A DNA stretch of 64,000 nucleotides from Heterocephalus glaber (Eukaryota; Chordata; Mammalia; Rodentia; Bathyergidae). Shown in pieces: positions 11,637 to 21,765 of this stretch. Numbering within the stretch: the first letter of the stretch is position 1; every line of letters starts with the position of its first letter. The notes beneath the pieces were generated by a model, which was not told the DNA's origin, searched no databases, and worked only from the letters and a program-made list of their open reading frames with translations. The DNA is taken from positions 5,438,523-5,502,522 of the forward strand of contig NW_004624747.1 in the NCBI RefSeq assembly GCF_000247695.1, read 5' to 3'. The translations under genes and the position numbers were made by a program.

Positions 11637-11752
11637 TGGTTATTTTCAGAAGGGCTCTTGCTGTGTTTCCTAGGCTGGTCTCAAACTTCTGAATTCAAGT
11701 GATCCTCCTGTCTCAGCCTCCTGACTACAGGCACAGGCCACCATGCTCAGCT
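11637..11752 (-). repeat. B1-like SINE
   Basis: Inverted, diverged: 'gctgtgtttcctaggctggt' to 'ccaccatgctcagctcaa'. No clear 29-bp duplication, so an older copy. Confidence 0.75.
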
Positions 11753-11759
11753 CAACCTT

Positions 11760-12880
11760 ATGCTTTTTGTAATATTCATAGGACCACAGGTGTGTGTTGC
11801 CCACTACGCACCAGGCACTCTGTTAGGCACTGTTTATATCCTAACATTCCTTTCCAATGGGTATCACTGCCCCTGTGTGCAGTGAGGGAATGGGCTCAGC
11901 AGGGCAGTGTGAAGTGTAGTTGAGAGTACAGCCCGGGAGTCAGACTGCTGGGGTTTAGATTCCCCCTTTATTAGCTTGAGGCCTCAGAGAGTAAAACAGA
12001 CCTGGAAGTGTTGTAGTGCAGGAATGATACAGATTCCAGTTTAGTAAAATGTCCTCCTTGTATTCAGTAAACCAGACTGGAGTAAGAGTGCAGGCAAGGA
12101 GATCAGTCAGGAGGCACAAGAGTACACAGTCCAGCCAAGAGATGCCAGGGGCCTGATAACCCCCCAAAGAAGCAATAAGGCAAGTCACGCCCATAGGTCA
12201 AGGGCCACAAAAATGGGTCACATCTGACCAATCAGGGCAATTATAGTGCCTGCCTTGGTGATGCAGGAGGGTGTATGAGTGATTACCCATGGTATTTTTC
12301 AATCAGTGGTAGCTGTTCTGTTCATTCTAGAATAGGGGCAGGGTGATATACAGATATTCTGACCTAGTGCCTGGAAGGGGGGAGGGACTGCTCCTAAAGG
12401 AACATAGAGGCACCAGGTGTGAGAGGAAACCTGATGAGCTACATTTGGGCTGAGTCCAGGGGAAGCCCTGTGGGCCACCAAGGCAGAGCCATCCATTGGG
12501 CACTGGACAGATGGCCTAAGACCACACAAGGATCAAGTGTAAAGAGCACAGTCTACGGAAATATGCTTAAGGTCAGTGTCTGGGATGACCCCAGGAGATT
12601 GCCAAGGACAGTGTCTTGGGACACACTGAGACAGGTGAGGGGCACCTGGGCAGGACCAGGCTTGGGTGGGGGGGTTCCCCAAAGCCAGGGATCCCTGAGC
12701 ATGGTTTCTGACCTGACTGGTTCAGGTACGCACAGATTGCTAGTTCTTTTGAGTCCCAATTCCAAATTCACAGGAGCTGATTTGGCCAGTTCAGTCTCCT
12801 AAGTCCAGCCAGATTTACTAGGTATGTAGGGATTTTGGAGAAAAGGGCACATGGACCGGTCCAACTTGAGAATCTCACCA
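11760..12880. other. Intergenic, no gene recognised
   Basis: A possible MIR remnant lies at about 11905-11975 ('gagtcagactgctggggttt'). The open frames at 12299-12802 on both strands overlap one another and match nothing known to me. Confidence 0.4.
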
Positions 12881-12884
12881 CCTC

Positions 12885-13035
12885 TGACACAGACATGTTT
12901 TCTCAGAGTGTGGTTCCCAGGGACCTGTGTGCTTGATCAAATTGAGTGCCTAGGCCCTGCCCCAGACCTATCACATTGGCCTCCCTGGGAAGGTTCCCAG
13001 ATAATTCCAGTGCCCACCAGGGCCTGACCACTAGT
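12885..13035. repeat. MER5-like hAT MITE
   Basis: The block 'gtggttcccagggacc', then 'cctaggccctgccccagacc', then 'ccagataattccagtgcc' follows the familiar layout of the MER5 (hAT-Charlie) non-autonomous element, heavily diverged. Confidence 0.6.
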
Positions 13036-13651
13036 TCAATTTATCTGAGAAATCTGATCGCAGTCATCTTTTTTGCAATGAATTGTCCACATGCAGCCGT
13101 GCAAGTGAAGTTCTGATCTCTGCCTCCCTCACCCATGCAGGTATGTTTGTTACTCGGCTGCAAACACTGTTTCAGCCCAGAGATCCTTTGCAGGGCAGAC
13201 AGGTGCACGGCAGGGGATGTGTATGCAACACGGCAGTTACCCAGGTGCTTCTCTGCAAGGGCCATCACCTGGGCATGAGCTGTGTGCTCCTCCTTCCCAC
13301 CCCCCCCCACTGCCGCTGCCCTTGCAGTAGGAAATCTGGCACTTTTAATGTCTGCCTTCACTTGAGTGTTTATCTTCACTCAGCCTTCCTCCTCTTTCCC
13401 AGAAGCTCTTTCCTTCCATGAAGGAAAATATTTTTAATGGCAGGAAATGGCTGGTGGAAAGCAAACAGGGTGGCCTTGCTGGTGAATTTCTTAGAGACAA
13501 ATTGGGCGGCAACAGAAAAATAAATAAATAAATGTGGCCAGAATGTTCAGCTGTTCAGTCAAAAGAATCCCCTTTGGATTATGGGACAATGGTGCCAGGA
13601 AGAGACCACCCCAACCCATTTGAGTGGACTTTAGGGACCACTGGCCTTTGG

Positions 13652-13808
13652 TTTGTTTTGTTTTGCTTTTGAGACAGGGTCTCACTCTGTAGTTCAGACT
13701 GGTCTTGAACTCACTTACGTAGCCCATACTGGCCTCAAACTCACAGCGATCATCCAGCCTCAGTCTCCAAGTGCTGGGATCACAGGTGTACGCCACCATA
13801 CCCAGCTT
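13652..13808 (-). repeat. B1 SINE with 29-bp internal duplication
   Basis: Inverted B1. The unit starting 'tagttcagactggtcttg' is followed about 29 bases later by 'tagcccatactggcctc', the quasi-duplication characteristic of B1 in mouse-related rodents. Confidence 0.9.
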
Positions 13809-14688
13809 GGGACCACTGGCCTTGTCCTCACTTTGTCAAACATCCCCAAGGCCCACCCCCAGGAGCCAGCACCAGGGTAGCATCAGTTTCATCCTTTGTC
13901 AGGTAATCAAAGCCTCTTCTTCCTGTGTGGAGGGAAAGGGCTGCACAAGGATGACCTTGTCTCCAAGCCTGAGAATCACATAGCAATCTGCACTGAGCAT
14001 GCGTGTATAAAAGTGCAGACAGTCTCTTGGACTCAGAAAACTGGAAAGCTTTTGTTCCTTTGTGGCTGGGATGGATCTCCATGGGGGTTTGTCTTTGCTC
14101 TGCCAAAAGGGGCACTTTGGGAATAAAATATTTCACCCACAAAAAAATGCAGTATTTGTCCGTAGCTGGAAATCTTCACTTCTGGTCTCCAGCTGTTGTC
14201 CGGAGCCAGGCCCCTGCTAAGTGGGCCTACAACCCTTGCCTGGAGGCAGGCAGTGCTGGGCTATGCTGGATGTGAAGCAGCTTGTGTCTGCAAGACCCAT
14301 CTCTAGGACAGCTTGGCTACAGGGATGCCCTGTGCCCTCCCACTGGGCTCTGGAATGAACCTGTTAGCTCAGGGTGGCTGGTTTGGGAAATTGGCTCCAG
14401 GAAAAGAATTTTAAGGAGAAATGAGATCCTAACTCCTTGGTAAAGCCTGAAATAGTACAGGCTTTTGCCTGTATTTGTATTTATTTCACAATGAAGACCA
14501 TCTACCATTGTCCCTGTTTAAACAAGGCCACTGAACATATAAAAACATGATTGGGGACCTGCTACTTTAAGTATTTCTCATGTTTAGTTAACTTGCTTAA
14601 GTTGCTAGTACCAAAAGTATAGATGAGGAATATGCAAGGGGAATTCAAATCTCTTGTTTAACCAAATACAGGGGCAGCTTGCTTTTCT
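13809..14688. other. Intergenic, nothing recognised
   Basis: Unique-looking sequence with short open frames that overlap on opposite strands. No splice-bounded exon or known repeat seen. Confidence 0.4.
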
Positions 14689-14689
14689 T

Positions 14690-14765
14690 TCTCACTTTTT
14701 GCAGTAAAGGATGGAAACCAGGGCCTTGTGCATGCTAAGTATTCTGCCACTGAACCACACCCTAT
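14690..14765 (-). repeat. Older ID SINE
   Basis: Inverted, diverged ('gatggaaaccagggccttg' to 'aaccacaccctatccc'). Confidence 0.6.
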
Positions 14766-14772
14766 CCCTTTT

Positions 14773-14886
14773 TTCTTTTTGAGACAAGTTCTCACTAAAT
14801 TGTCCATGCTGGCTCAAAGTTGTGATCCTCTTGGCCCAGTCTCTCCAGTAGCTGGGATAATAAGGATGGGGCACTGCACCCAGCAT
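14773..14886 (-). repeat. B1 SINE
   Basis: Inverted B1 from 'gagacaagttctcactaaat' to 'gcactgcacccagca', without the duplication. A poly-G run (14889-14899) follows. Confidence 0.75.
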
Positions 14887-14888
14887 TT

Positions 14889-14948
14889 GGGGGGGGGGGG
14901 TACTGGAAGTTGAGCCCAGGGCCTTTGCATTGAACTATATTCCCAGTC
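14889..14948 (-). repeat. Partial older ID SINE
   Basis: 'gtactggaagttgagcccag' to 'gaactatattcccagtc', inverted and truncated in the anticodon arm. Confidence 0.55.
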
Positions 14949-14950
14949 TT

Positions 14951-15973
14951 TTTTTTTTTATTTGAAGGCAGGATCTTGCTAAATCACTAAGTTATTGTTA
15001 TGGGTAATATCTAGATGTACCCCTGTCAGTTAATGTATACTAGACAAACAGATATAACATGAGATATACAAATAGATAAGAATTTACAAGATTGGCTTAC
15101 AGTGGCCACCCACAGAGTCAGATGTGGAAGAGTGCAGAGGGTCTGTCTGCACACTGGAGACCAAAGGATTCAGTCAAAGGTCTGGAGCTCACAGCAGTTT
15201 CCCATGCAAGTCAATATCAGGAGGCCGATGGGTCTGCGATGAGAGGCTGAAGAGTTCAGGCCAGAAGCCTGAGGGATCTGCACCGGCAGCTGAAGGGTCT
15301 GCACTGGAAGCCAGGAGATGACATCCAAGGTGAAGGCAAAGACTGGAGCTCCTCTAAAGAAACAGAAGCAAATCCGTCAATCATTTCCCCTTTATACCAT
15401 CCAGGCAGCAAGCTACCCTGGGATGTAGAATTGCTGAGCCAATTTAGTTGAGCTTCTCTTACTGAAATTGACATAATCAATCAACCATCACAACCCTCAG
15501 GTGCTCATAGGTGGGGCTTTGAGGAGGTGACTGAATCATGGGTGTGATACTGGATTAGTCCAGTGATTGGTTTAGCATAGTTCTGAATATGGAGGATGGA
15601 TTTACTGAAGAGGGAAGATCCACACTGGGTGCAGGTGGCATCAACCAATAGGCTTGTAGGCTGGATAGAACAGAATAGAATAAAAAGGGAAAGAAGGAAG
15701 GATGGCTGCCTGCCACACCATGGATGGTTTCTCCTCTGCATGCTCCTCTGTCATGCTGCCCTGCTTTGGAACCAGCAGATTATGGACTGAAGTCTCTACA
15801 AACTCTGTGCTAAAATAAACCTTTCTTTCTTTACCTTTTGGGTATCAGGTATTTTGTTCCAGCAATGAGGCAAATAACTAAGACAATAACCCAGTCTGGG
15901 CTTGAATTTACAATCCTCTTGCCTCCGCCCTCCAGAGTCCTAGAATTACAGGTGTGTGCCACCACACCTGGCT
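14951..15973 (-). repeat. B1 split by a ~0.9-kb insertion
   Basis: The left half (about 14951-14996, 'ggcaggatcttgctaaatca') and right half (about 15893-15973, 'cccagtctgggcttgaattt' to 'caccacacctggct') together make one inverted B1. Everything between was inserted later. See the LTR-like feature at 15485. Confidence 0.6.
15485..15890 (+). repeat. LTR-like repeat, copy 1 of 3
   Basis: Starts near 'ccctcaggtgctcatagg'. It ends with a strongly structured tail: 'gattatggactgaagtctct', 'aaaataaacctttctttct', then 'ggtattttgttccagcaatg'. The same tail is found at 25081-25475 and 47338-47672. An AATAAA before a pyrimidine-rich end is LTR-like. The preceding 15000-15480 (with loosely repeated 'gggtctgc' words) may be its internal part or a separate element. 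Confidence 0.55.
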
Positions 15974-16050
15974 AAGGCAGCTTTTCTATGGGCCTGAGTG
16001 AGCTAAGGAATGCTTTTGAATATGCAAGGCTAATAATAATAGTAATAGCG

Positions 16051-16127
16051 GGCCGGGAATTTAGCTCAGTGGTTCTGCCACCTGCCTCACAAGCGCAAGG
16101 TCCCGAGTTCGATCCCCGGTACCAAAA
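16051..16127 (+). repeat. ID-type tRNA SINE
   Basis: Nearly full-length copy from 'gggccgggaatttagctcag' to 'gatccccggtacc', inserted in a TAA-rich stretch whose 'aataataata' text flanks both sides. Confidence 0.92.
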
Positions 16128-16154
16128 AACAAAAAGAAAATAATAATAATAATA

Positions 16155-16270
16155 ATAGCTCTCATTTCTGTAGTACCTATTGTGTGCCAAGCACTGGACC
16201 AATGTTACTGAATTTATCTTTGCAACAACTCACTAAGGAAACCAAGGCTCAGAGAAGGGGTCCAGCCAGT
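16155..16270. repeat. L2/MIR-type ancient repeat
   Basis: 'attgtgtgccaagcactgg' then 'aaaccaaggctcagagaag' is the typical ancient L2/MIR 3' layout. Confidence 0.5.
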
Positions 16271-17002
16271 GGAGGGAAGGGCCTGGACTCAGTCCAAGCC
16301 AGACAGCTCAGAGCTAGTCCCCTCCCATCACCTGGCTGGGGAGGGGCATCCCTCAGTAGAAGATCATCACAGGTGTTGCCTTCAGGTACCCAGGAGAAAG
16401 TACAGATCAATTTGCCTGGGCAAAGAAGGCATGAAACCTACACCTCTTTACTTATTAGAGGACACACCTTTGAAAACCAGATGAATATATGCAGCCCTTT
16501 CTCCAGAAGAGACCTCACACAAGACTTCACATAGCAATTTTAGAAGTCTAGAGATCCCCGGAAACCTTTCTGTGTCCTTGAGGTTTACAATCTCCATTAA
16601 GCCATGAACAGTCATTTGAAAAGCAGAGGCCAAATGGGCCACAATAACAACAATAATTATAGTAACCAGGTATTCATTTCACTGACCACTCATTGTCAGA
16701 CACTTACCACCAGGAGTCAGCAAGCTTTCTCTGTACAAGCCTAAATAGTGAACATTTTAATCAATTCCTGTACTACCAAGCTCTGGTGGGGGTGACCATT
16801 TGCAGAGACCTTGATGATGGTGTCACCACACTCCCTGGTGCCATCTAAGCTACCCCATGAGGAGTGGGGGATGACAAGGGGCCACCAGACCCTTTGTTAT
16901 TAGCTGTAGACAACATGTAAACAAATTAGCACAGAGTGTTACAGTAAAACTTGATGGACACCAAAACTTGAATTTTATAAAACTTTCACATGTCACAAAA
17001 TA

Positions 17003-17307
17003 CAGTGGTACCTCAGTTCACGAACTTAATTCTTTCCATGATTCTGATCACAAACCCAATTAGCCAAGAACTGAATAAAATCCAATGGTTAGGTTCAATG
17101 TTGACCTTATGAGGAAATTTGCTTTGGTCCTGTCCAATTGGATTTACAACCAGAATCATGGAAAGATTTAAGTTTGTTTTTTATTTTGTTTTTTTAGCAC
17201 CAGGGATTGAACTCAGGACCTTGTGCTTGTGAGGCAGGTGGTGGAACCACTGAGCTAAATCCCCGGCCCTGGAAAGATTTAAGTTTGGGAACTGAGGTAC
17301 CATGCAC
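17003..17307. mobile_element. TIR MITE (mariner/Tc1-like) inside the hAT
   Basis: Left 'cagtggtacctcagttcac' through 'tctttccatgattctg' (17003-17047) is inverted at the right end (17150-17175 plus 17287-17307). This gives ~45-bp terminal inverted repeats. TA dinucleotides flank both ends (17001-17002 and 17308-17309), as expected for a mariner/Tc1-type insertion. Confidence 0.75.
17176..17270 (-). repeat. ID-type SINE inside the MITE
   Basis: Inverted SINE flanked by a perfect 16-bp target duplication 'ggaaagatttaagttt' at 17160-17175 and 17271-17286, lying within the right TIR of the MITE. Confidence 0.93.
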
Positions 17308-17412
17308 TATCCTTTTGATTGTTTTATTTTCTAACAATTAAAAAGTGGGAAAAAAAACATTGTTGGTTCAGGGGCCACAGAAAAACAGCAAGTCTGCCTC
17401 TGCCAACCCCTG

Positions 17413-17560
17413 TACTACACTAACCACTTTTCACTGGTATCTAACTGAATCCTCACAGCAACTGTAGGCATTGTTTTTATCCCCATTTATCAGATGAGGA
17501 AAATGAGGCTCTGAGAGGTTAAATAACTCATTCAGAAAGCACAAGAGTCAAGACTTGAGC
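17413..17560. repeat. L2-type ancient repeat
   Basis: 'ctgaatcctcacagcaact', 'atcagatgaggaaaatgagg' and 'gaggttaaataactcattc' follow the L2 3'-end pattern. Confidence 0.6.
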
Positions 17561-18420
17561 CCACTCCCATCCTGACCACTTTCTTGGGTGAGTTTGAATT
17601 GTGGAAGAGGGGAAGAAAGCTGGCGGAGGAGCTGGAAGGGGGACCCTCAGGCAGCTGAGGTGGCACCTTGCTCCTGGGGTGCAAGGGAGAGCCCCACCTC
17701 CCACACTCCGCCAACATGGTCTGCGGCAGGGGAGGGCAGCTGGTTTCCTGAGCTGCTCCCCAGCTCCCCCGCAGCGGCTCCAAGGACAGAGGCCCCAGAT
17801 CCAGGACAGCTGGCGGCCCTCACATTGTTTTGCGTCTCCCAGGTTCTCTTAATTATAACCAGTTTGCCACCCTCAGCAATTCTTGTTCTCCTTTGCTTAG
17901 ATCCACGAGTTGGAACCATCCTCCAAACTCCCAGCCAAATGCTGGACTAAAATCAGCTCCCTTTCCCATGCGGAGGATCCTCCAGTCTCTTAGAAACTTG
18001 CCTTTCTTCTCTGTCCTGCAGGGCGGGCAGGGCTTGCCCCCTTTGCATTGCCACCTTGCTTGGCTGGTTTTTGCCATCTGAATCTCTCAGTAAAGGAGCA
18101 GACAGAATTGGTTTAACTTGCTGGAAGCCCTTGTCCTTCCCAGCTGACTCTGGAGGCCCCAGGAGGCTGATGCAAAGGCCGGATGTTCTCCTCCATCCCC
18201 GTGTTCCTAACATGGGACTGAGGTTTTGGAACTCTCCACTCCAGAAACAACTCCAAGCTGGACCTGTGTATCACTTGGGTCCATGGGGTCTGGAAGCTGG
18301 GGCCGAGAGAGGCAGCAGCACACAGAGAGGGAGAAGGACACGGGCTTCATGTCACACCCTGTGTAGAGAAGCTTGACCAAGGGACCTGGTTTCATTAAGT
18401 AAGCCAATGATTCCCCATCA
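17561..18420. other. GC-richer intergenic stretch, no exon recognised
   Basis: Several overlapping open frames of 80-120 codons on both strands reflect GC content. None reads like EMID1 (an EMI-domain and collagen-repeat protein) or any other known family. Confidence 0.4.
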
Positions 18421-18424
18421 GGAA

Positions 18425-18565
18425 AATGCTAAGACTATGAGCTGGGGTCCACAGGGACCTGGGCTCAATGCCAGCTCTACCATCACTACTTTGCAGACCT
18501 TAGTTAAATTGCTTAATCTGCCTAATCCCCTTTTGCTCATCTGTAAAATAGGCATAATATATTGG
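18425..18565 (+). repeat. MIR SINE
   Basis: 'ggacctgggctcaatgccag', then 'ctctaccatcactactttg', then 'ctcatctgtaaaataggcat' follow the ancient MIR core and tail. Confidence 0.8.
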
Positions 18566-18604
18566 GCTTAGTCACTGGCCTAAGAGTCCTCAATATGTTT
18601 TAAT

Positions 18605-18762
18605 GACACCCCACCCCGCCAGCCCTGGGGATTGAACTCAGGGTGTTTGCACTGAGCTACATTCCCAGCGCCCCCCCCCCCCTTTGGTACCTGGGGATCG
18701 AACTCCGGTCCTTGTGCTTGCGAGACAGGCAGCAGAACCACTGAGCTAAATCCCCGGCCTCC
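18605..18762 (-). repeat. Two inverted ID-type SINEs
   Basis: An older truncated ID (about 18605-18670) is followed, across a poly-C run (18671-18682), by a full local-type copy (18683-18762, 'ggtacctggggatcgaactc'). Confidence 0.8.
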
Positions 18763-18779
18763 CAGCCCTTTTTAATTTT

Positions 18780-18900
18780 TGTTTTAAGACAGAGTCTCAC
18801 TGAGTCCCTAAATTGTGCAGGCTGGGCTCGAACTTGCCATCTTCCTGCCTCGGCCTCCCAGACTGCTGGGATTACAGACACATGCCACCACATCCAGCTG
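18780..18900 (-). repeat. B1 SINE
   Basis: Inverted B1 from 'aagacagagtctcactgag' to 'atgccaccacatccagct'. Confidence 0.85.
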
Positions 18901-18904
18901 TTTC

Positions 18905-19720
18905 TCATGACTGTTAGCAGTAAATTAAAAATGACTCGGGAGAACTCAAAGTGACAAGGACCCGGCCCACAGTGATTCTGCAAATGAGAGCTGAATCTCA
19001 AACTGGACTTCACAGGGACCATTGAGCGCACGAGGACCTCGGGCCAGCTGGCCCTTGGGATCCAAAAGCCACGTAGGTGAAAATAAGCCTTGCTTGCTGA
19101 TCGCTGCCTGTGGTAGGTGGGTTTCATTTTCTGTTGCTTCGATTCAGAAATCAGAATTTGTTTAGTTCCCTCAAGGCCCCAGCTGGGTAGATGAGCTCGG
19201 TAAGACCCCCAGGTCGAGCTCGGTAAGACCCCCGGGTCCAGCTCACTGCCGGCCTTTCCCTTCCGCACAGCCTCCCGCACCCCTCACCATCTCTGCAGGA
19301 GCCAGCGCGTCACAGCCTTGTTCACTAGCGCCGCCCTGTGGTAATGCGGAGGCCCTCGGGGAAAGACCTGCCCTGAACAGCCGCCTCCATACAAGCCCTT
19401 CCAGGCCTCAAGCCTGGACAGTCCCCAGAACTCTCCCTGTCGTCGTGACATCTTAGCAACTTTCCGATTGAATCTCCAGAGCCCTGACCCCATAGGACTC
19501 AACAGTAGGAGAGTATTTTCTTAAAAGTGTACTTATTCCTGTTTATAAAAGGAACTCAGTCTATCAGCAGGGTAAATTATTCTACCTCCGTTCTATGAAA
19601 TTCTGTATTACTATTTGAAATTAATGCAGTACATTTACAGATATGTTATTAGAACATCCCGAGTGAAGAAATCACAACACAGAACAAAACATAAGTATGA
19701 TATCATTTTTGCCCCTCCTT
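18905..19720. other. Intergenic, locally CpG-richer
   Basis: CpGs are denser at about 19000-19480, with a 23-bp tandem duplication at 19193-19238. No open frame resembles a known protein. Confidence 0.4.
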
Positions 19721-19721
19721 T

Positions 19722-19806
19722 TTTTTTTTTTTTTGTTACTGGGATCGAACTTGGGACCTTGCGCTGGTGAGGAAGGTGGCACAACGACTGAGCCAAATGC
19801 CTAGCC
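19722..19806 (-). repeat. ID-type tRNA SINE
   Basis: Inverted copy with a long T run, 'gggatcgaacttgggacc' and 'ctgagccaaatgcctagccc'. Confidence 0.85.
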
Positions 19807-19889
19807 CTCATTGGTGTGTTTTATATATGCCTTTCACCTTACGTTTATTCACAGAAGTTTGTAAAATACAATTTTGTTTTAGATTCAGG

Positions 19890-19989
19890 NNNNNNNNNNN
19901 NNNNNNNNNNNNNNNNNNNNNNNNNNNNNNNNNNNNNNNNNNNNNNNNNNNNNNNNNNNNNNNNNNNNNNNNNNNNNNNNNNNNNNNNN
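19890..19989. other. Assembly gap (100 N)
   Basis: Exactly 100 N, a conventional placeholder, so the true length is unknown. Confidence 0.99.
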
Positions 19990-20122
19990 CCTTTTTTTTT
20001 TTTTTTTGCTGATTCAGAGTCTCATGTTACCCAGGGTGGTCTTGAACTCTGAGGCTCAAGTGGATCCTTCTGCTTCGGCCTCCTAGTAGCTGGGACTATA
20101 TGCATGTGCCATTGTGCCAGTC
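19990..20122 (-). repeat. B1 SINE at gap edge
   Basis: Inverted B1 ('cagagtctcatgttacccag' to 'gcatgtgccattgtgcca') whose T-rich tail runs into the gap. Confidence 0.75.
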
Positions 20123-21410
20123 CTTGGCAAAATTTTTCAAGATATTATACTTTTATGTGTCTGCAAAAGCACGAGAAAAGTCCTGGAAGCGCCACACCGA
20201 ACACTCACTGTGGTCACCTCTGAAGCAAGAGGAAGGGGAAGGGGCAGAAGCGCTCACATTGTATTTGATGTACTTACATGTGGCTTGAATCGTGTACATT
20301 CATGAATCACATGTGCTACTTCTGAAAATAAAATGCACATTGACTTAAAAAAAACTTTGGAAAGCACAAAATACAAAGGGTGACATATTTCACCATTACA
20401 CTACTCAGAAGAAATCAGTCAAAATGGTGGTGTGTGTATTTCCAGAACAGCCTGGGAGCCCTTGGGACAAGTCTCCTGGGGCCCGGCTGAAGCTGCTCAA
20501 CCAGCCATCCACTTTGCTGCCCAGTGCCGCCCACACCACCCCCTGCCCCACCCAGAGTCACCCCAGAAACACCTGCTGGGGTTAAAGGGCCTCCGGAAGG
20601 CAGCTTCTCTTTAGGTCCAGCACAGTACTCAGCCCTCAAGCCCAAAGATTCTTTTCTTTGTTAACTGTAAAATAAACATCTCCAGCCCCCCAACCCCGAC
20701 CCCACTTGTTCAAACATTTATGCCTTTGGAAAGAGAGGGAAAAATAGTCTTTTGCAAGTTCTTACCAAACAGATGGGCACCAAGTCAGTAATTAACCCTC
20801 AACAATCAGGGCTTCTGATCTTCTGCCAGTGGGTCTGCAGCAGGTTGGGGGATAACTAATAAGGGCTTGTGCTATAATTTGGTGTTTGATGGAACTTTGA
20901 GCTCTTGGAAGGCTCTCTGGAAAGGATTCCAGCTGCATCTTTAAAACTCTGAATTAGGCACTGAGGACCTACCTCCAGAAAGCCCCTCACACTGCCACCC
21001 GCTGCCCCAGGAGAAGGATTTTGAGCAGATACAGCATTCTTCAAAGCCCTAGTGCAAGACACTGGTGATAGGGTACACAGGAACAAGGTCACTGGGCTAA
21101 CTTGCTGAATGGCAGGGACTTGGCCATTTTAATGGCGAATATTTAGTGATGCCTGAGGAACAGACTCCCTGCTAAACATTGCACACCTTAGGATCATTTC
21201 ACGTGATCCTGTGGAGCTCAATGCAGAGATCACAATCAGTATTCCTTTTGGTGTAGCCAGAGAGAGTAAGAGGGGCAGCTGAAATCCTTGCTGAGTCCAT
21301 TATGTGCCCAGAATCTTATATCATGAGTGGCTGGAAGATCCAAAAGGACCAAGCTTCTCCATCCTTTATTGGGGAAACTGAAGCTCAGAGAGAATTTGTG
21401 TCTAAGGTCC
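20123..21410. other. Intergenic, mostly unassigned
   Basis: An L2-like fragment is possible at about 21150-21260. No gene or other clear element is seen. Confidence 0.4.
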
Positions 21411-21765
21411 TTGTGTCAATCAGCTTTCCATCAGTGTAACAAACACCTAAGATATTCAATGTATGAAGAGAAAAGGTTCATTCTGGCTCACAGTTTTGGA
21501 GGTTTCAGTCCATAGTCACTTTGCCCTGTTGTGGTGGAGCACATCATGGCAGGAAAGTGTGGCAGAGAAAACCCACACATCTCATGGCCAGGGAGCAAAG
21601 ACGAAGGGTAAGGGTCCCAGATTCCACAATTCTCTTCAGGGGCCTGCCCCCAATGGTGGTCTTACCTCCCGAAGATTTTACCACCTCCAAACAGGGCCAA
21701 GCTTGGGACCAAGCCCTTAACACATAGGCCTTTAGGGGACGTACCAGGTACAAATTATAGCAATC
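21411..21765 (-). repeat. MaLR-type LTR, antisense
   Basis: Reads 'tgtgtcaatcagctttccat', 'ttctggctcacagttttgg' and 'catcatggcaggaaagtgtg' to 'ccaggtacaaattatagcaa', the inverted form of an ERVL-MaLR LTR. Confidence 0.7.

Larger units (their letters stand above)
16711..17412 (+). mobile_element. hAT-type DNA transposon remnant, host of nested elements
   Basis: The left end 'caggagtcagcaagctttct' and inverted right end (reverse complement 'caggggttggcagaggcaga') form hAT-like terminal inverted repeats of the CAGGGGTCGGCA type. Internal text ('catgtaaacaaattagcac', 'actttcacatgtcac') also recalls that mammalian family. Flanks 'cttaccac' and 'tactacac' may be a decayed 8-bp target duplication. 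A MITE and a SINE are nested inside. Confidence 0.7.

Noticed and set aside
12419..12802. 127-codon + strand frame
   Set aside because: Overlapped by antisense frames, low-complexity Gly/Pro content and no recognisable family.
16051..16127. tRNA genes, suggested by A and B boxes in more than 50 places
   Set aside because: All copies end in GGTACC plus A-rich tails, many have target duplications, and arms are imperfect. They are SINEs, not tRNA genes.
18657..19280. 207-codon - strand frame
   Set aside because: It runs through a B1 and an inverted ID-type SINE (its C-terminal half), so the length is an artefact of repeats.
19320..19345. CTCF-like motif ('gcgccgccctgtggt')
   Set aside because: Only a partial fit to the consensus core, with mismatches at key positions. 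Not supportable without a matrix score.
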